Source of the DNA: Morinoia aosen
Taxonomy: Eukaryota; Arthropoda; Malacostraca; Amphipoda; Talitridae
Direction: 5' to 3'
Assembly: GCA_030386875.1 (NCBI GenBank)
Contig: CM059559.1
Coordinates: forward strand, 69,516,392 to 69,580,391
DNA length: 64,000 bases
Position numbers and translations under genes: made by a program. Positions 1-12,229 of the stretch are shown here, piece after piece; the stretch's first letter is position 1, and each line of letters opens with the position of its first letter. The notes beneath the pieces were generated by a model. That model was not told the origin of the DNA and made no database searches. It saw only the letters and a list, made by a program, of their open reading frames with translations.

Positions 1-2202
1 GTCAGATTCTTAAATAATGATCTTCAACCACTGAAAGCAGAAACTCTTGTCAGAACCACAAGAAAAGAAAAGAAAATAAGAACTACAAGAAAAATTCAGG
101 TGTGCTAAGTGTAACATTTCGGTCGCTATGAACGAACGATGCTTCATAAAAATGTCACAAACAATGTAAAAGCCGCGGTACAGTGTTCCTCTGCCCCGGC
201 ATACTTAGACATTTGAGTGTTAGTAACCTCTAGTTCGAGTCGAATCTTCAACTCCGTAAAAATAATAAGACTTGAGAAAAAGTTCTATGGACCGTTAAGC
301 ATCTTGTTTGGCCATCAAGTGGCGCAGCTGGACGCAAAAATTGCTTGGACTCTTTTCGCTCGTATTTATTATTTTGATCGTGAAGTTTGAAAAGTGGTTA
401 GTTAAAGGAATTCCAGAAAGTATCGTAGACACTATTGAAAGAAAAAAATTGCGCGATAGGACACATTTCGTACACTCAAGGAATATGGCAGCCCCGAATA
501 ATATGTGCGACTCCTTGTTCGCGTCTGACAGCTCGCAATAAACATAAGCCGTGAAATTTTTAATTAACACGCTTCCTGCGTTTCCGCGGTTGTCAACAGT
601 TGATTTGGCTAGGATTTAAGTAGCAAACCTGGGAAATCAACTTTACTGCTCAAATAAATTTTTATCCTCTCTAATTTAGATAAAAAATGCTATTGTACGA
701 TAACATTTAACCTCGTGTGATAACTGTTGTTATTCAAAAAGATGGCGAAACATAAAATGTCATTTATTTACAACGGTACGTGAATGAGCAATTTACCTAT
801 TGGTACACATGTGGCCCAATACGCAGGGAACGTGTTGAAATGCACCATTCACGTTGTGAAGCTGGGTTAGTTGAAATTTTTCATTTAATGACAAGCCGGT
901 AAGTATCTGCGAAACTTAATATCTGGTAAAAAAAAGTTATAACACTGTTCAACCGATAGCGCCTACATTGTTGTGAAGGAAATGCTGAAGTAAATGTTAT
1001 TTCACAACACGCAAAAAAATTTCTGTAATAATATTGCAGTACCAAATCCCTTCGCACTTTATTAAGGGCTTATTTTACTTATCTCGATCTATACTCATTC
1101 ATGTTATCTTACAGATGGACCTGAAGCTCACGAAACTGGGGTGGAGATACTGTCGCATTCTCCTACCCTCCGCTTCTTCAGTGCTAACCCACTAGCTTGT
1201 GGCTTCGCAAATATTACCGATACAGTATAAGGTGGGCTAACGAATGTAATATCTCATTCAAAACTTAATCCCAGATGATGTGAATTTGACAATGTTGAGA
1301 CCAATATTTTCTGTCCTGTTGCAACATGAATGAACGCAGAAAGGCGTAGGTAATTTTTTTCAAGAGAACGCACAGTTCTGTTCATGTTAATATGCTTATT
1401 GTATATGAAACCAATTTGTGAGGGTTAGTAATCAACTATTTTTCAAATACTACTCGCAAACTTTGAAACTTTTCAATGCAAAAATAAATGAATTAGGAAA
1501 AGATAAACATGACCAAAAATAAATAGGATAGTTTCGAAAATATAGTACTAAATTCTCACTACACACGTAGTTGGGCGAAATTCTTTTATGCGATTTGAAA
1601 ATACGATTGCAAAGCCAACTTGCGCTCAACTATTTGAATCGAGATCCACTTTTTATGATTCTCAAGGGTGACGCCTTGCAACAAATCTTTTACACGTGAG
1701 ATTCAAGAAACGGTTTTTTAAACTTGTCAAGAGAATAGAACTTATGTTTGTTTGTAAGGTAGTGCTCCGAGGAGATGTCAGGACCCGAAGTGAACTTTAG
1801 GTGAACCTTCATTTTGTTCATTTGTAATAATCGTCTTTGTTTTCCTTTTTTTAGCACCTACTACATGAGCTATTTCTTAAGAACTCTTTTCCCGGACTGG
1901 CTGCTCATGGATCTGAAAGCACTTTTGCATAAATTCCTTGTTTACGTGCTTACGACTCGTAGATATGAATTCCTTATTTACGACAAACTGGGGCATTTTG
2001 AACCTGAACTGAAAAAAATTACTCATTGCTTCCATGTAAATGGCGAGAGAAAGTTTTAATCTTTTCCTTGGCGCTGTAGACACAGGCTTGATGTAAGAAC
2101 AAGGGGTAGTCTGGCTTCTGGTCATGGTTTTGATCTAAACATGCATTCATTTTCAGTAGAACATTACCGAGGATCGGCCAATTTTTATCGTGCTCATTAC
2201 CC
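1..2202. other. AT-rich sequence without a supported gene
   Basis: No supported gene. An open stretch at 299-541 (+) encodes about 80 residues with one hydrophobic segment (LLGLFSLVFIILIV) but has no ATG near its start; it could be an exon and is treated as a finding. The block at 1773-1860 (TGTCAGGACCCGA...) resembles the start of the 301-bp insertion at 4838-5138, so it may be a fragment of the same repeat. Confidence 0.4.
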
Positions 2203-2660
2203 ATGCATTCATATCGAATATTTCACTATAATGGAAATCACATCAATGCGCTTCATGAATGTGACAAACATGAGATTGAAAAACACGAAAAAAAGAAAAA
2301 AAGAATATTCGGCCGGTTGGAATTAATTTTACCGATAACGCTGTTTTTCGTAGTCACACTTGCCTTGGATGCAAATGGTGAGCAGTTGAAATCTTTTCTT
2401 TTTAACACTTTCTAATCTACATATGTGTTTGAGTTTACCAATTATCTAGTGCCACCGTGTGTGGAACGATTTTTATTGACAAGACTTATCCATCCTAACG
2501 TTTTACAGGTGCCGAAACTTTTGAAACCAGCAAGGCTCTACCAGTCCTACCGTTCTCGTCCATTCTCGTTCTCGATCGGCCCACTGGTTCTGTAGATATC
2601 AAAATGTTCTCAGAAGGTGCCATGGAAGCTGCACGACAACAGGGAAACGAACTTCAGTGA
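2203..2660 (+). CDS. Putative two-exon gene for a 108-residue membrane-anchored or secreted protein
   Basis: Exon 1 runs 2203-2377 from an ATG and exon 2 runs 2509-2660 to a TGA; the 131-bp intron begins GTGAGC, has a CTAAC branch-point match about 10 bases before TTTTACAG, and splits a Gly codon. The spliced frame gives 108 residues: a basic, His/Lys-rich start (residues 1-38), a hydrophobic stretch (about 39-55, ILPITLFFVVTLAL) and a polar C-terminal half of about 50 residues without cysteines or dibasic sites. The hydrophobic stretch could be a signal-anchor, or a late signal peptide if an upstream exon alters the start. A poly(A) signal AATAAA lies at 2774-2779, 114 bases after the stop. 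I do not recognise the family. The intron signals, preserved frame and poly(A) signal are seen; that it is a functional gene is inferred. Further 5' exons are possible because the frame is open for some distance upstream of the ATG. Confidence 0.5.
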
Positions 2661-2773
2661 AAGAATCACGAGTAAAGCCCTGGCCCTTGGTTGAACTAGG
2701 TTTTAATGAGCTAAAAGTTTTGTATCTTGTTTGTAGGTTTTGCAAAGTTCTACAACATATAAAATCACTGACA

Positions 2774-2779
2774 AATAAA
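2774..2779 (+). promoter_or_regulatory. Polyadenylation signal AATAAA of the 2.2-kb gene
   Basis: A canonical AATAAA hexamer lies 114 bases after the stop codon of the two-exon gene, a normal 3' UTR length for a compact arthropod gene. The hexamer is common in AT-rich DNA, so it supports the model only by its position. Confidence 0.4.
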
Positions 2780-2795
2780 ATGTTTCAAGTTCAGA

Positions 2796-3945
2796 TTTTA
2801 CGAGCATTTTATATTTTTTCAAAAATTTCTAAATCAGCATAAGGTCCCCTCATTCAGGCCGTTGAATCTTCTGGCTAGGGTTTAAAGCTTAACAGCTTGA
2901 AATCTAAAAGAAAACATGTGGGCGTACTCAAAAATATCTTTACGTGTTTCTAACTGGAAGAACTCAACGCATGAGTGTTGAGTTCGGTAGCTTTGACCGA
3001 TTTTTTGTCGTTGTTTGAATGCGTTCGCATTTCAAAACCTGATAAATTGTAGTTTGAAACTTTTTCTCGAAGTTACCAAGTTTACTTGGTGATAACTGAT
3101 AGTTTTTCCCAGAAATCGAATTTCAAAATACCCTTGTTTTTTTAAAAATCACAGTTATTGCTGTTCAAAACAAAACATTGAAAAACGTTTCGTCGTACAG
3201 GAGAATTTATTTAACACTTTTTGCTTGTTATTAGTTGGTACATGCGAAGAAACTTTGTAAAGCGATCCCACAGATAGTTTTCAAGATATGAAAAATGTCT
3301 ATTTTTGCACGCACGTGATTTAGACATTTGTTGCCCCCCCATGACGCCCCCTTCTTTACCCTTCAGAGCTTTGTAAAACATGGAATCGTGAAAAGTTATT
3401 CAATTTCCTTAGATTTTTATTGATACAAATTTCGAGTATAAGGACGCTGATGTCATTATTCTTTTTAGTTCGATCAGACCGTTTTGAATTGAATTGCAAG
3501 GTAACAAAGTTTTCCGAAATTTTGGCCTATTTGAGTGCTCGTAGTGCATTTTAATAGCTGCATAGTGTTAGCAGCGTTAATGTTAATTTATATTGATTTA
3601 TTTAATGTATGACGTTGATTTCACGCATATCATATCACACATTTATTTTCGTTTCACAGAAAACTTTAGAGAGAACGAACGTGTTCTGAATTAGTGATTT
3701 ACCTTGCAGCATTGTTTTTTTAATTCTATCGCGTTTGGTAAAAAAATACAATTTCGGTTCGGCAGTCGATTTGTGCTCTATCCATGTATTGATATTTTCG
3801 ACACATTTTCACCTACTTGGCCGTCTTGAATTACAATATCTCATTGAGGTTTGAGATTTGAGGCTCGACTCGTCAGCTACTTTGAGAAGTTGTTAGTTCA
3901 AACAGGTCTAAATAATATATCATGCAATAAGTAGAAAACGACCCC
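2796..3945. other. Intergenic AT-rich sequence
   Basis: No open frame of note, no protein similarity I can recognise and no tandem repeat. It separates the two-exon gene from the hairpin repeat. Confidence 0.4.
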
Positions 3946-3949
3946 AAAA

Positions 3950-4076
3950 GAAATAAACTTGAACTAGAAACATGTCGAGCAAATGATCATTATTGTCATA
4001 CAACATCGCTTGTGGTTGATGTTTGACAATAATTAATGCTCATTTGCTCGACATGTTTTTAGTTCAAGTTTATTTC
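3950..4076. repeat. Near-perfect long hairpin (inverted repeat, about 55-bp arms)
   Basis: Arms 3950-4003 and 4021-4076 are reverse complements with only a few mismatches or indels, separated by a 17-base loop. Weaker complementarity continues outward to about 3940 and 4087. The layout fits a foldback MITE or a long hairpin-RNA precursor. It lies in otherwise unique DNA. Confidence 0.7.
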
Positions 4077-4837
4077 GTTTTTGAGGGAGTATGAGATTTT
4101 AACTTAACAGCACCGTTTCAACAATGCCCTGTTCAACCTGACGATTACGCAAAAAATGTTTTCATTGTCGACACTTCGAAATATGTGGTCAAAAATGCTA
4201 ACATGAAAAATCACAAATCTACTGGCAAGGCGTTTTGGACATTTTCCTATAACTATGTGTTGATTTGAGTTCGCAAGTTTAATGTAGTGGTTTTCGGTAT
4301 TAGGTACAGTAGGGCACATTCGAAAAACTTATCAAAATGAAGAAGAATTCCGTGTTATAAGTGTTGAAATTTGTCTTGTGCATAGATTTTGCAGGTACCG
4401 AAAAATCGTTGAGCAGGGCTATTTGAGCCTATTTTTGTTGTGTTTTCAACAGGTTATTTTGACGTCAGAAATTTGAAATTGGAAAAGCACCAAGTCCAGG
4501 AATTTGAATTTTTATTTCGTAACTAAGAATAACTAATAAAAGCTCAGTTCGGAACGAATCTCTCGTAATTTTCGCTCAAACTCCACGAAAATGGTTCCCG
4601 TTGCGTGCTTCCATTGAACGAGACATTTTATTAGAAGTGAAGTTTGGATGAACTTTTCTCTCAATAATACCTATGATTGGATTGGGACTTGAAATTTCAC
4701 GATCTTCATGACCAGGAACTTGTTAAGGGTACACAAAAAATTCGATCGCCTACAATAATGAAAAATCGTTGTTTGGAGGCCTTTAATCGCTCACCTGGCA
4801 TGTGTAAGTTCCAGCAAATCATTATTTGAGGGGGGAC

Positions 4838-5138
4838 AATGTCAGAGCCCGAGCTGAGAGTTAGGTAGGCCTTCTTTTTTGTTGAAATAAAATGTTTTTG
4901 TTATGTTAAGGACCACCTTTTTTCGGTTCACTGCTGTCCTGTTCTTCAGCTCCTACTACTTTCTTCTTCAACTTTGATCTTGTTTCATAATCTTCTTTCA
5001 CAACTTACTGTTTCTATGCCTTTCTGCATAGATTCCGCATTTCCTTAACTCCATACTAAATGGTGCCTTCCTCTTTCCTCTCTTTGGATCGCATTTGTTG
5101 CTGGGTAGGGAGGCTAAAACTAACGACTAATCTAATCT
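4838..5138 (+). mobile_element. 301-bp retroposon-like insertion with (TAATC)n tail and target duplication
   Basis: A 21-bp sequence with one mismatch, beginning AATCATTATTTGAG, occurs at 4817-4837 and 5139-5159 and fits a target-site duplication. The DNA between ends in TAATCTAATCTAATC, a simple-repeat tail as in SINEs or 5'-truncated LINEs. Its first 35 bases resemble 1773-1810, so the sequence is repeated. No coding frame and no clear Pol III A/B box were found, so the class is uncertain. Confidence 0.5.
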
Positions 5139-5691
5139 AATCATTATTTGAGTGGGGACGTAACATTTTGAGTCGCTAAATGATTGTTAAATGTGGTGAA
5201 CGTGTGTCTCTGATGGCGACTAAATTTCTTGAGGTTATGAGTGTTTCAATTATGTTATTTACGGAATTTCAAGTGTAGAAGATATTTTTTCAACAATTTT
5301 TAAATTCCCTCTCGGCTTTAATGAAAGTTTCTATATCGATCCTTAATAGAAATATCAGAATAGAAGAAGGCGCAAATTGGTCTCATTCATGGCATATTTG
5401 AATTTTGCGAAAAAAGGTGTTTAATAGGAAATTTCACTGTTTCTAAGTTATGTACTATGTTGACAGACGCATTTGTTTGAGAGATGTGAGAAATTTCTTC
5501 AGAAATAATACTGTCTTGATGTAAGATTACTAAGTTTATTTTTTAATGAAGAGATGAATTTCATGGCACTTACAATTTAGAGGGTTTTAGTGAAGTGTAC
5601 AGTGCACCCAAAATTTTACTCGAATGTCAAATTCTCATGAATTGTTCAAAGTTTTTAAGTGATTGTAAGTGGATGCGTTTTTTCTTGGCAG

Positions 5692-5867
5692 TTCCTCAGC
5701 GAGAGCTTCAGATCTCTCCGAGCATTCCGAAAATTAAGAGTTTATTTCTTGGGCGCTCAACTCTTAGCGCGATAGCGCGTTCTATATTCGTTTCCCCATT
5801 TGTGATGCACAGTTGGGAAACTTTGTTGGACCGAGAATTAAGTTCCGCTTTGCTTAGTGTTTTGATG
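5692..5867 (+). CDS. Possible internal exon (58 codons)
   Basis: The interval is preceded by a strong acceptor (TTTTTTCTTGGCAG) and followed by a strong donor (GATG|GTAAGT). Only one frame is open; it encodes 58 codons after a split first codon, ending MHSWETLLDRELSSALL and a few more residues, with a helical look. The other two forward frames contain stops. I recognise no domain and found no partner exon nearby, so this is a splice-signal-based guess. Confidence 0.25.
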
Positions 5868-7103
5868 GTAAGTTGTTTTGGTAATGATTACTCTTTTGTT
5901 ACGGTGTGTCGACCGTAAAAATGTAGGTTCTAATATTCTAAACCTGCCTGCTGCGAAATGATGGAGATTTTGTGTAATGTTTTCCAATTTTCATCGCTTT
6001 GACGTCATTTGTTCGTGAAAACGAATTTCCAATGACTATGTAAGTGTGATGTCATCAATTGTTGATTAGAGCGAAGTGCGGTTGTTATTTTCGAAACAGA
6101 GAAAACGTCTGGTGATGTAAAGCAATGAATAAAGTGAAATATAATGGGCTTCGTCAGAGTGCTTCATGAGATAAGGTTTGTAACATGTTTAACTGGACCC
6201 TAAATCGAAATTGAATGGGGAGTTGTTGCAACTCTCTTCTGTAGGAATAGTTATGGAACAAATTTTCGAGGTTTTAACGGGAGTATAGTAAGTGGTCATT
6301 AGTTAATTTGTTGAAAGAACGTTAGCGCAGATAGAGGTTTGGATTTTGTGAAGAATAAGGGTTAAGGTGTTAGAATAGGATTAAATAAGTGGGACCGAAA
6401 TTTCAACGATAGAATAGGACAGGGCACCCTGGATTAATGCAGTTCAGTTGTATGTATGTTAGTTTAAACTATGTCGAGTATTAAATTCCCGTTAAATATG
6501 AGCAGGATAGGTTAACTTATGTTACATGAAAGTTACCGTAAAGAGGATGAAGGTTTGCTTTAGGTAAGTTTAGATTATGTTTTGTTAGTTGAGGTTAGGT
6601 GACCTTGCCTAAGCTTAGGTTGGGTGAGAGTACCTTATATTACTTTAGATAGTGTTCGTATAGGGTGTGACACGAAAACTGATTTATTGATTGAATAAAT
6701 TGCTACACATACGTTAAGTCAGTCTAATTCCATAAATGAGGGTACCATCGTTTTTGTTGTGCTCGGTTTTTCATGGAAATGGGTTAGCAAAATGATTTCT
6801 CACCAGTTTGTTGGTGGCAGAGTTAGGTCAGGTTTTAGTTGTGTCAAGTTGGTATTGCAAATTTAGTAAATTATGTTGGTGTTAGTATATTAATAAATAA
6901 TATTGCCTTCGATAAAGGAAATGCTGATGGCGTTTTAACATATATTGGTTGATATTGCTATTCCTAAATGAGATGATTGTGGTGCTTGAAATTTCAACAT
7001 GAGCTTCAAGTGATTGGAAAGACATTGTATATATATAATGTTTTGTCATTTGAGACGATGGTGCATCTCATTGCGTTGCTGCTGATCTGTGGTGATTAGA
7101 TAA

Positions 7104-7215
7104 GTGTGCCTTGCATGGGCATGTGCGTGTATATGTGTGTGCATGTGTTTGTGTGAATGTCTCGGTGAGTGTGTGTTGTATGATGCGAGTGTGGATGTCT
7201 GTTTGTGTGGGTTCG
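7104..7215. repeat. Degenerate GT-rich microsatellite
   Basis: The plus strand is dominated by imperfect TGTG/ATGTGTGTG runs. The Cys-rich forward frame and His-rich reverse frame across it are products of the dinucleotide repeat, not genes. Confidence 0.7.
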
Positions 7216-10200
7216 CCCCTCGTGGGCTGTGCTGGTTTATTTGTATTGATGAACTTTTTTCATTGATATTTCTTACGCTGTCACTATTTCGAAAGTAAAT
7301 TTTTAGAAATTCATTCGATGACATATAACCTGTACCTCAACGACTGTATTTTTTTAACGTGATGTGCCCAAACGTACAGATGTAGGACTTTTCATTTCGT
7401 AATAGTAAATGTTAATTCTACCTAAATATTTTTGACGTGTTTGTACATCGTAAGTCAGCAATGGGGCCCTTCCGCAGACTTACGTTGATTAAAACCTTTC
7501 TGAGTCTGTTTTTTATTCGCCTATGCACTACTACAGAATTACTAGCTTTGGTTGGTTAAGGTGCATGAACGCATGATTAATAACTAGCTAATTGTTCTTG
7601 GGTTTATTGTATTTATGTTAGAAAATATTCCTTATTACTCGTGTTAATAAGATTAATAGGAATTTACAGCCTAACTTTTAATACTGAGCATGTCACTTTC
7701 TATGTAGTCGAATGCGAACAAGGGTTCTCAGAATTTTCAGTTGAAATTTTCAAAGTACGGAAATATTGGTTTTCTAAATACTTTCATTGAATGGTTTCCG
7801 GGTAGAGCGTATGTTTTAGTGTTGCGAAAAATTTCGAAGTTATTCGCTGTAAAACGAATTGTGGAAGGAAGTGAGGAATGAGGACCAGTGTATGAAATTA
7901 ATTTGAGTATTTCAATTAATTACACAACTTCTTAATTGCTTGAGTGAAAATTGTATTAGTAACTGAGTATCAGAAAATTATTGGTGTCAATAAAATATGA
8001 TGAATCATGTTAGCAGTTGAATGGCGAAGACTTGTTACTAATGCAATTGTGCATAGTTCGAGGGTCGATTTGAATAATTAATTCTGAACTTTGACGTTCA
8101 TTTATTCAACACTATCAGTGGCTTCCAAATTCATTGAACAAATTATGCATTAGTTTAATATTACTCCTGCAAGCTGGCATATCCATTCTAAATGCTGCAA
8201 ATGATTTCACAAACTAGCGATGAAGATATAATACATGAATGTCGGGGCTGAAGTTTAAATGTCGGAATTCTTCAACAGGATTAACTTTTCGAAACTTTCT
8301 CGAGAATTATTATTACATAGAAAGCAAACGGAAAATTGATGCATAGTCACTCTCATCGTTGTATTTCAACATTTGTAGAGACAGGGGAAGGCTGCACCTA
8401 ACGCAAATGAATTTTGGGTACATTTGTAACCGAAAAACTGAGAGCACAATGAAATACAAGCGTGAAAATTTGTTTCAGAATTTCAGAAAAATTTGCTGTT
8501 GAGAAAATATTCTAAAATCAGTTTTCAACTGTTTTTGAGTCAGAACTCCTCAAGCAGAAGTTCCTGCGATGTCGTAGACCACTGCAAGTGAAACACACAA
8601 GCAAATCCACTTGAAGATTTGATGTAAACGTTTTCGAGGGACGTTATACTGAAACGTGTACTCCTCTACTTATGTAGTTCTCCGGATAGCAATTTGAACA
8701 AAGATATGTGTTACAAAAGATGTGTCAGATGATTCGAATGATACGTTATGAGCAAGCACAAATAGTGAATAAAAAAAGTTAATGTTGAGCATGAAATGGT
8801 GAGAAAGACTCGCTTACAATATTATTCAACCATTAAATTGATTTCTTCATTCATTATTCCTAACAGTCGGCAGAGTTATTAATGGTAGATAACATTAACG
8901 CAAACTGCACTATTACCTGCATTAGTTTTAATAGCAGTGCAAACAAAACTATTTTTGCTATATGAAATGTTTCCACGTCGTGAATGAAATATTCTCAAAC
9001 TGCAGCTGGAGATAGAAATCATTTGATAATTGAAAAAGAACCAGTTGATAACGGACAGAATTATTACAACGTAATTCTGAGGAGAATACATGTGCAACAA
9101 ATTTACCTCAAACGGAAGTATCAGGTTCAGAAATGAGAGAATGAAATGGGAAATTCAAAGCACTGGCACACACCCACACTTGGAACAATACTGTTTATCT
9201 TTGTGTTAATATCAAAATTCTCCATCACATGCGAATAATTTCAATACCTAACAGCCACAATCTGCAGATGCTAAGAACGTTATCATTGCTGAAAAAGAAA
9301 TATGAGAAACTGCAGTGAAACAATCGATCTGACACAAAAAATTACGATGACAAAATAATAAATGGGAGGAGCGTAGTAAACATTGATCAACCAATAGCAG
9401 AGCAGCTTTCAAAAAGTTGTAGGGAGAGCTCCACTGGTGTCTAGTCGAGTAAAAAAGACATTGAATGCAACTCGCTTAGAACCGGTGAAGTCGCCCAGAG
9501 TTGATAGCCTACTAATGCATCCCATCAATGACTTTCGCTGTGACACTATCGTACTCGACTTCAGTCCACTAGTCTAGATCATATTTTTCGAGGGAAAAAA
9601 TGCAATTAGACCACTAAACCTTTCCACCCTTCAATTATTGAACAAATACGTTTGTAAAATATTCATCAACCTATAAAGAAATCCACTTACCATGAGAATA
9701 GTTCTCCAGTAGTGGCCAAATATTTGTATGCAAATCACTAGATGATCATATAGTAAACGATAAATTCGAGAAAATATCTGAAAATAGATTTTCATCACAT
9801 TCCAACATATATTAGACTAATTAAAAACTCAAATAATGTAGAACATTTCATATGTCTGTTAAAACTTATCTTTAACAGATACAAATCGTATCTAACAATG
9901 AACAAGTTCTCACATATATAAATATATACACACAATAAAAGTATTCAAAAGCAACAATGTATTCATATCATATTCAGCATTCAATTTGCTGAAATAGTAA
10001 GGAAATAGCCGACACCCATCAATGTCTCACCATGTGGACGTGATTTTAAGTTATTTTTCATGATTCATGGTCAGAATAATAGGGCCAATTCACATTGGCT
10101 CTCATTTCAACCAGGGCCAACTCAAGCACCATAAATGCAATGGTACACATCAAAGGAATTGAAATAAACCAGGAAATGTTATAGAAAAGCCTATTAAAAT

Positions 10201-10667
10201 ATAATTAGTTGTGTTAAGCAGGCATAAATCAAGGCAACATTATTGAGAACCTGAACTACAATTGAGCAAAAGTTCAATTTTTGTATTCATGTTTGTCATT
10301 TTTTCCACTGGCTTAACATTTTATACATGAACAATTGTTTGCTGAAAGTTTGAAAATAACACCTACTATTACATTAGCAGACAGATGGCATACAATTAAT
10401 ATATGCTAAGGAGGACTATTTTTAACAGAACAATGTTTTGACAGAATAATTTTACAACTTGTATAAATAATTGGATAGTACATTCTCAAAAGAGAAAATT
10501 CAAGTTTGCACAATTTCTTAAAGCCCTTTTATTTAGGCAACTTTGTGCCTGGTGAAAAAATATCTTTCAGAAAAGTAATGATATCTATTAAGAAATCTTG
10601 ATAAATTTCTAGAACAACACACTAATAGATAATTAAATTGTTGATGCTTGTGTTATGGTAACAAGAT

Positions 10668-11449
10668 CAAAATAAACCACTTTTCTTCTATGCACTTTCC
10701 GGCGCAAAGAAGTATTTAAGGAGTTATAGCGGTAACGTAACATAACTTGGCATAACTCAACTCTAGAATGGCCATCTGATCATTTTGACCGGAAACTACT
10801 TTGACTTTATACCAAGGTAAACCTTCAAAAAATGTTGATTCTAAAAAAATCTTACAGAAAATTTTGCACTAATGATTACTTAAACACCTGCTAGTACGGT
10901 AAATCTGAAGGATATGTCAGTTATCGATTTTACACTTTTTGGTGCCTGAACCTAATTAATTGAATCAAAATAAACAAGTTTTCTTCTATGCACTTTCCGT
11001 CTCACATGAGTATTTTACAATTTATAGCGGTAAGTTTAGTTTCGTCATTGATGACAAATGCGCTCGAATAAACAGCTACTCATCGATTTTCAAATATTTG
11101 TTGCTTGAATCATGGTAATAACATAAAAATAAACAACTTTTCTTCTATACACTTTTTTAGTCAAATGAGTATTTAACGAGGTATAGCGGTAGGTTTGGTT
11201 TCGTCTTTGGTTTCTCGCTGGAAGCGAGACGCCATTGCAGTATTGCCATACAACTCGATCGAAGAATTTCTTTCCGCTTCAAACACTGGAGTTGCGGTAA
11301 GTCATTTACCGCTATAACTAATAAAATACTCATTTGAGACGGAAAGTGCATAGAAGAAAACTTGTTTACTTCGATCTAATTTACTACGCTAAGGCATCGA
11401 AATTTACAAAATCGATAACTGACATATCCTTCAGATTTACCGCTAGTAC
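10668..11449. repeat. Repeat cluster with 144-bp inverted arms and extra direct copies
   Basis: Segments 10891-11034 and 11306-11449 are inverted copies of each other over 144 bp. Two additional degenerate direct copies of part of the arm, containing TTTTCTTCTATGCACTTT and TATAGCGGTA, lie at about 10668-10735 and 11126-11195. No ORF is present. The arrangement fits a foldback or other non-autonomous element with subterminal repeats; exact ends and a TSD were not found. Confidence 0.6.
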
Positions 11450-11459
11450 TTTTCCAGTT

Positions 11460-12217
11460 TTTCTTTGAGCCTAAGAAATAGTGCTTCTTTAAGCCCATAA
11501 ATATGAATCTGACAAATAGTATATTAAACACTGCTTGAAATTACAACGCATGAATAAACAATCATCAGAGGGTAATGTCATGTTTATAATTTCTACACAA
11601 CCTAACTTAACACTTAACACTGGATTTAATTTTAAAGTTTTATTCATTATTTAGCACTCGGTTGTTATAACTGCAACATTTTCCATCACGTGCAAGGTCT
11701 AATAATTAGTGAGATTTGCTAGAGATAAAAATTATAATTAAATTTTTATGATTAAATTGTGAGATTTTTTAAATCCTTTTAGAGTCAACTCAACATTATA
11801 TGGAGCCCTGTCTCAAGATGGGAGGCAGCTGTAGGAGAGCTTAGGCCTATAAGAATTAGTTTTTTATATTGTAATTTCATAGGTAACATTTGAAACTTAA
11901 AACACAAATTAAATTCAAACCGAATTTTGAATGTTTTGGTGTTTTTTATTGTCTAGGCCTACATGTTCCAGACACTAAAAACGTTCCAGTCTATCTAACT
12001 AATGGAACAGATACCACTGTGTAGCCAACTTACTAGTTAGAAAAGCTAAAAACGCCCTGATTTTCAATGTATTACGTAAGAAACTTCGTCACTAAATCGA
12101 AGCTTGAAAATTATATCTCAACTGTCCCATAATTCTATCATGATTTGATTACAATCTACCCAGGTGTAGCTATATGTTATTGCTGAACTTGAATCAGGAC
12201 GCACTTTGAGGTGATGT
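11460..12217. other. AT-rich sequence flanking the first retrotransposon
   Basis: No recognisable feature. A 94-codon minus-strand frame at 12118-12402 starts inside the retrotransposon 3' UTR and crosses its tail into the flank, so it is not a gene. Confidence 0.4.
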
Positions 12218-12229
12218 TGCCAGTGTCCC
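12218..12229. repeat. Target-site duplication of element 1, 3' side
   Basis: TGCCAGTGTCCC, identical to 18414-18425, adjoining the (GAA)n tail of the element. Confidence 0.8.

Larger units (their letters stand above)
5160..10659. other. Long AT-rich stretch with no supported gene apart from the 5.7-kb exon candidate
   Basis: Outside the exon candidate at 5692-5867 no frame shows family resemblance. A degenerate GT-rich microsatellite lies at about 7104-7215 and produces spurious frames on both strands. From about 8.9 kb to 10.6 kb the strand composition shifts to A-rich, without other structure. Confidence 0.4.

Noticed and set aside
6560-6640. TTAGG-like words, possible interstitial telomere repeat
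   Set aside because: Only scattered GGTTAGG/TTAGGTT words without a tandem array.
7046-7324. His-rich reverse and Cys-rich forward frames
   Set aside because: Both come from a degenerate GT microsatellite.
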